Assembly: GCA_030424595.1 (NCBI GenBank)
Contig: JAUHWG010000014.1
Coordinates: 62,001-126,000 of the forward strand
From: Polyangia bacterium
Lineage (GTDB): Bacteria > Myxococcota_A > Polyangia > Nannocystales > Nannocystaceae
Length of the DNA stretch: 64,000 nucleotides
Reading direction: 5' to 3'
This document shows, one piece after another, positions 63,320 to 64,000 of the stretch (positions are counted from its first letter, which is position 1; every line of letters starts with the position of its first letter). The position numbers were made by a program, and so were the translations under genes. The notes under the pieces are model-generated. The model ran no database searches, had not been told where the DNA came from, and worked only from the letters and a program-made list of their open reading frames with translations.

Positions 63320-64000
63320 TTAGCTCGAGCAGACGAGGACAGCGCCGTCCTTGTAGGGAGAAGGGCAGATCGTGCCCATGTAGCGGATTAGAGCCCCTTC
63401 ACCGAGAATCTGACGAAGCGTTGGCTCGGCTTGCTTGGCTGCGGTCTGGGAGTCGAAGTTGCCGACGACGACCACATAGAGGCTTCCGTCCTGCAGGATT
63501 TGGACGCTGTGTCCGCCGACGAGCGTGGAGGCCGCGACTCGTCGAGCGTTCTGCTCCGCATTGCGGAGCCGACTGTCTGCGGCTAGCCGGACAACCCAGT
63601 GGTGCGCCGCAAGGTTTGGGTTGGTCGGGATGACCCCGCGTCCTGTCCCGAGCAGGGGCATTCCGCTCTTCGGACGGGTGCTGCTCGGCTCGGAGGCCTC
63701 TGGCGAGGGAGGCTTCGTCGTGCTCGGCGACGACGTGCCGACGTGCGGAGGAGAGTCTGCTTCTTCCCCTGGCGTTGTCGGGCTTGAACTCTGCACAGCC
63801 CAGGCGAACATCGCGACAGCGCCGAGTCCAAGACCTCCGCCGACCCAGGGCATCAGGGCTCGCCGTCGTCGACTCCCAGAGTCGTCGATCGCTAGACCAG
63901 TCCTGGCATACTCCATCTGATGGTCACGCAGGAGCGACTCGAGTACGGAAGAGTCGAGCCCAAGCTGCTGTCGGTAGCGCTCGAGGGCGTGGCGATCGTC
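63320..64000 (-). CDS. Membrane protein with periplasmic SPOR domain (5' end outside the window)
   Basis: The frame is open to the right edge, where it reads ...ALERYRQQLGLDSSVLESLL before the first internal Met at 63916, so the gene very likely begins beyond 64000. A short basic stretch (GSRRRRALMP) precedes one membrane helix (WVGGGLGLGAVAMFAWAV), then a Ser/Pro/Thr linker. A C-terminal SPOR-like domain follows (HHWVVRLAADSRLRNAEQNA, HSVQILQDGSLYVVVVGNFD) that would bind denuded septal peptidoglycan. Cys residues near the end may form a disulfide. The type II orientation suggests a cell-division or wall-related role. The identity of the cytoplasmic part is not visible. Confidence 0.75.
   Translation of the reverse strand, partial: DDRHALERYRQQLGLDSSVLESLLRDHQMEYARTGLAIDDSGSRRRRALMPWVGGGLGLGAVAMFAWAVQSSSPTTPGEEADSPPHVGTSSPSTTKPPSPEASEPSSTRPKSGMPLLGTGRGVIPTNPNLAAHHWVVRLAADSRLRNAEQNARRVAASTLVGGHSVQILQDGSLYVVVVGNFDSQTAAKQAEPTLRQILGEGALIRYMGTICPSPYKDGAVLVCSS

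Overview
The window is 64 kb of very GC-rich bacterial chromosome, most likely from a myxobacterium of the Nannocystis/Plesiocystis/Enhygromyxa branch (Myxococcota). The evidence is the gene mix. There are many secreted lipoproteins whose lipobox cysteine is followed by a long Ser/Thr/Gly/Glu linker. There are also eukaryote-like Ser/Thr kinases with TPR tails, a TIGR02999-type sigma factor overlapping a kinase gene, hybrid histidine kinases, a Cys-rich repeat (DUF4215-like) lipoprotein and a TIGR03790-family lipoprotein. No rRNA, tRNA, CRISPR array, transposase or phage gene was seen. The species call is inference.

Layout. 1-3.7 kb: the 3' part of a thioredoxin-like secreted protein with an in-frame UGA (candidate selenoprotein), convergent with a kinase-TPR gene. 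3.9-10.6 kb: hybrid histidine kinase, a small STAS-like protein, a membrane desaturase, an ECF sigma factor and a lipoprotein. 10.8-15 kb: an OmpA-type lipoprotein with a coupled periplasmic partner, and a beta-helix lipoprotein. 15-23.3 kb: sigma/kinase pair, a TPR-like regulator divergent from a DEDDh exonuclease, a cytochrome P450, a receiver/Hpt pair and a LuxR-type regulator. 23.8-38.6 kb, almost all on the minus strand: esterase, SNF transporter, membrane-anchored MutS homologue, carboxypeptidase-regulatory-domain surface protein, TIGR03790 lipoprotein, class V aminotransferase, GAF-GAF hybrid kinase and katG. 39-48.4 kb: Cys-rich lipoprotein, hisD-hisC, a lipoprotein, metK and a TrpB2-type synthase. 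48.8-55.6 kb: SpoU methyltransferase with an SGK-repeat tail, Rnl2-like RNA ligase, phospholipase-D lipoprotein, LysM/M74 endopeptidase and L,D-transpeptidase.

56-63 kb is the most unusual block. Six plus-strand genes lie between two copies, in opposite orientation, of a ~285-bp structured repeat that are about 95% identical by eye. The left copy carries a threefold 122-bp tandem duplication. The first three genes look like one operon: a protein of unknown family with an SSB-like acidic tip, a second protein of unknown family, and an ATP-dependent ligase-type nucleotidyltransferase. This is the best candidate here for an undescribed nucleic-acid repair or processing system. A ferritin-like Cys-rich lipoprotein, an MscS channel and a monoacylglycerol-lipase-like hydrolase follow. 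The window ends inside a SPOR-domain membrane protein.

Intergenic DNA is rich in short tandem repeats (9, 11, 12, 13, 27 and 122 bp) and in a dispersed palindromic element whose best copy is a 174-bp hairpin at 39161-39334. All start sites were chosen by eye from ribosome binding sites, signal peptides and overlap logic. Several are uncertain and are flagged.
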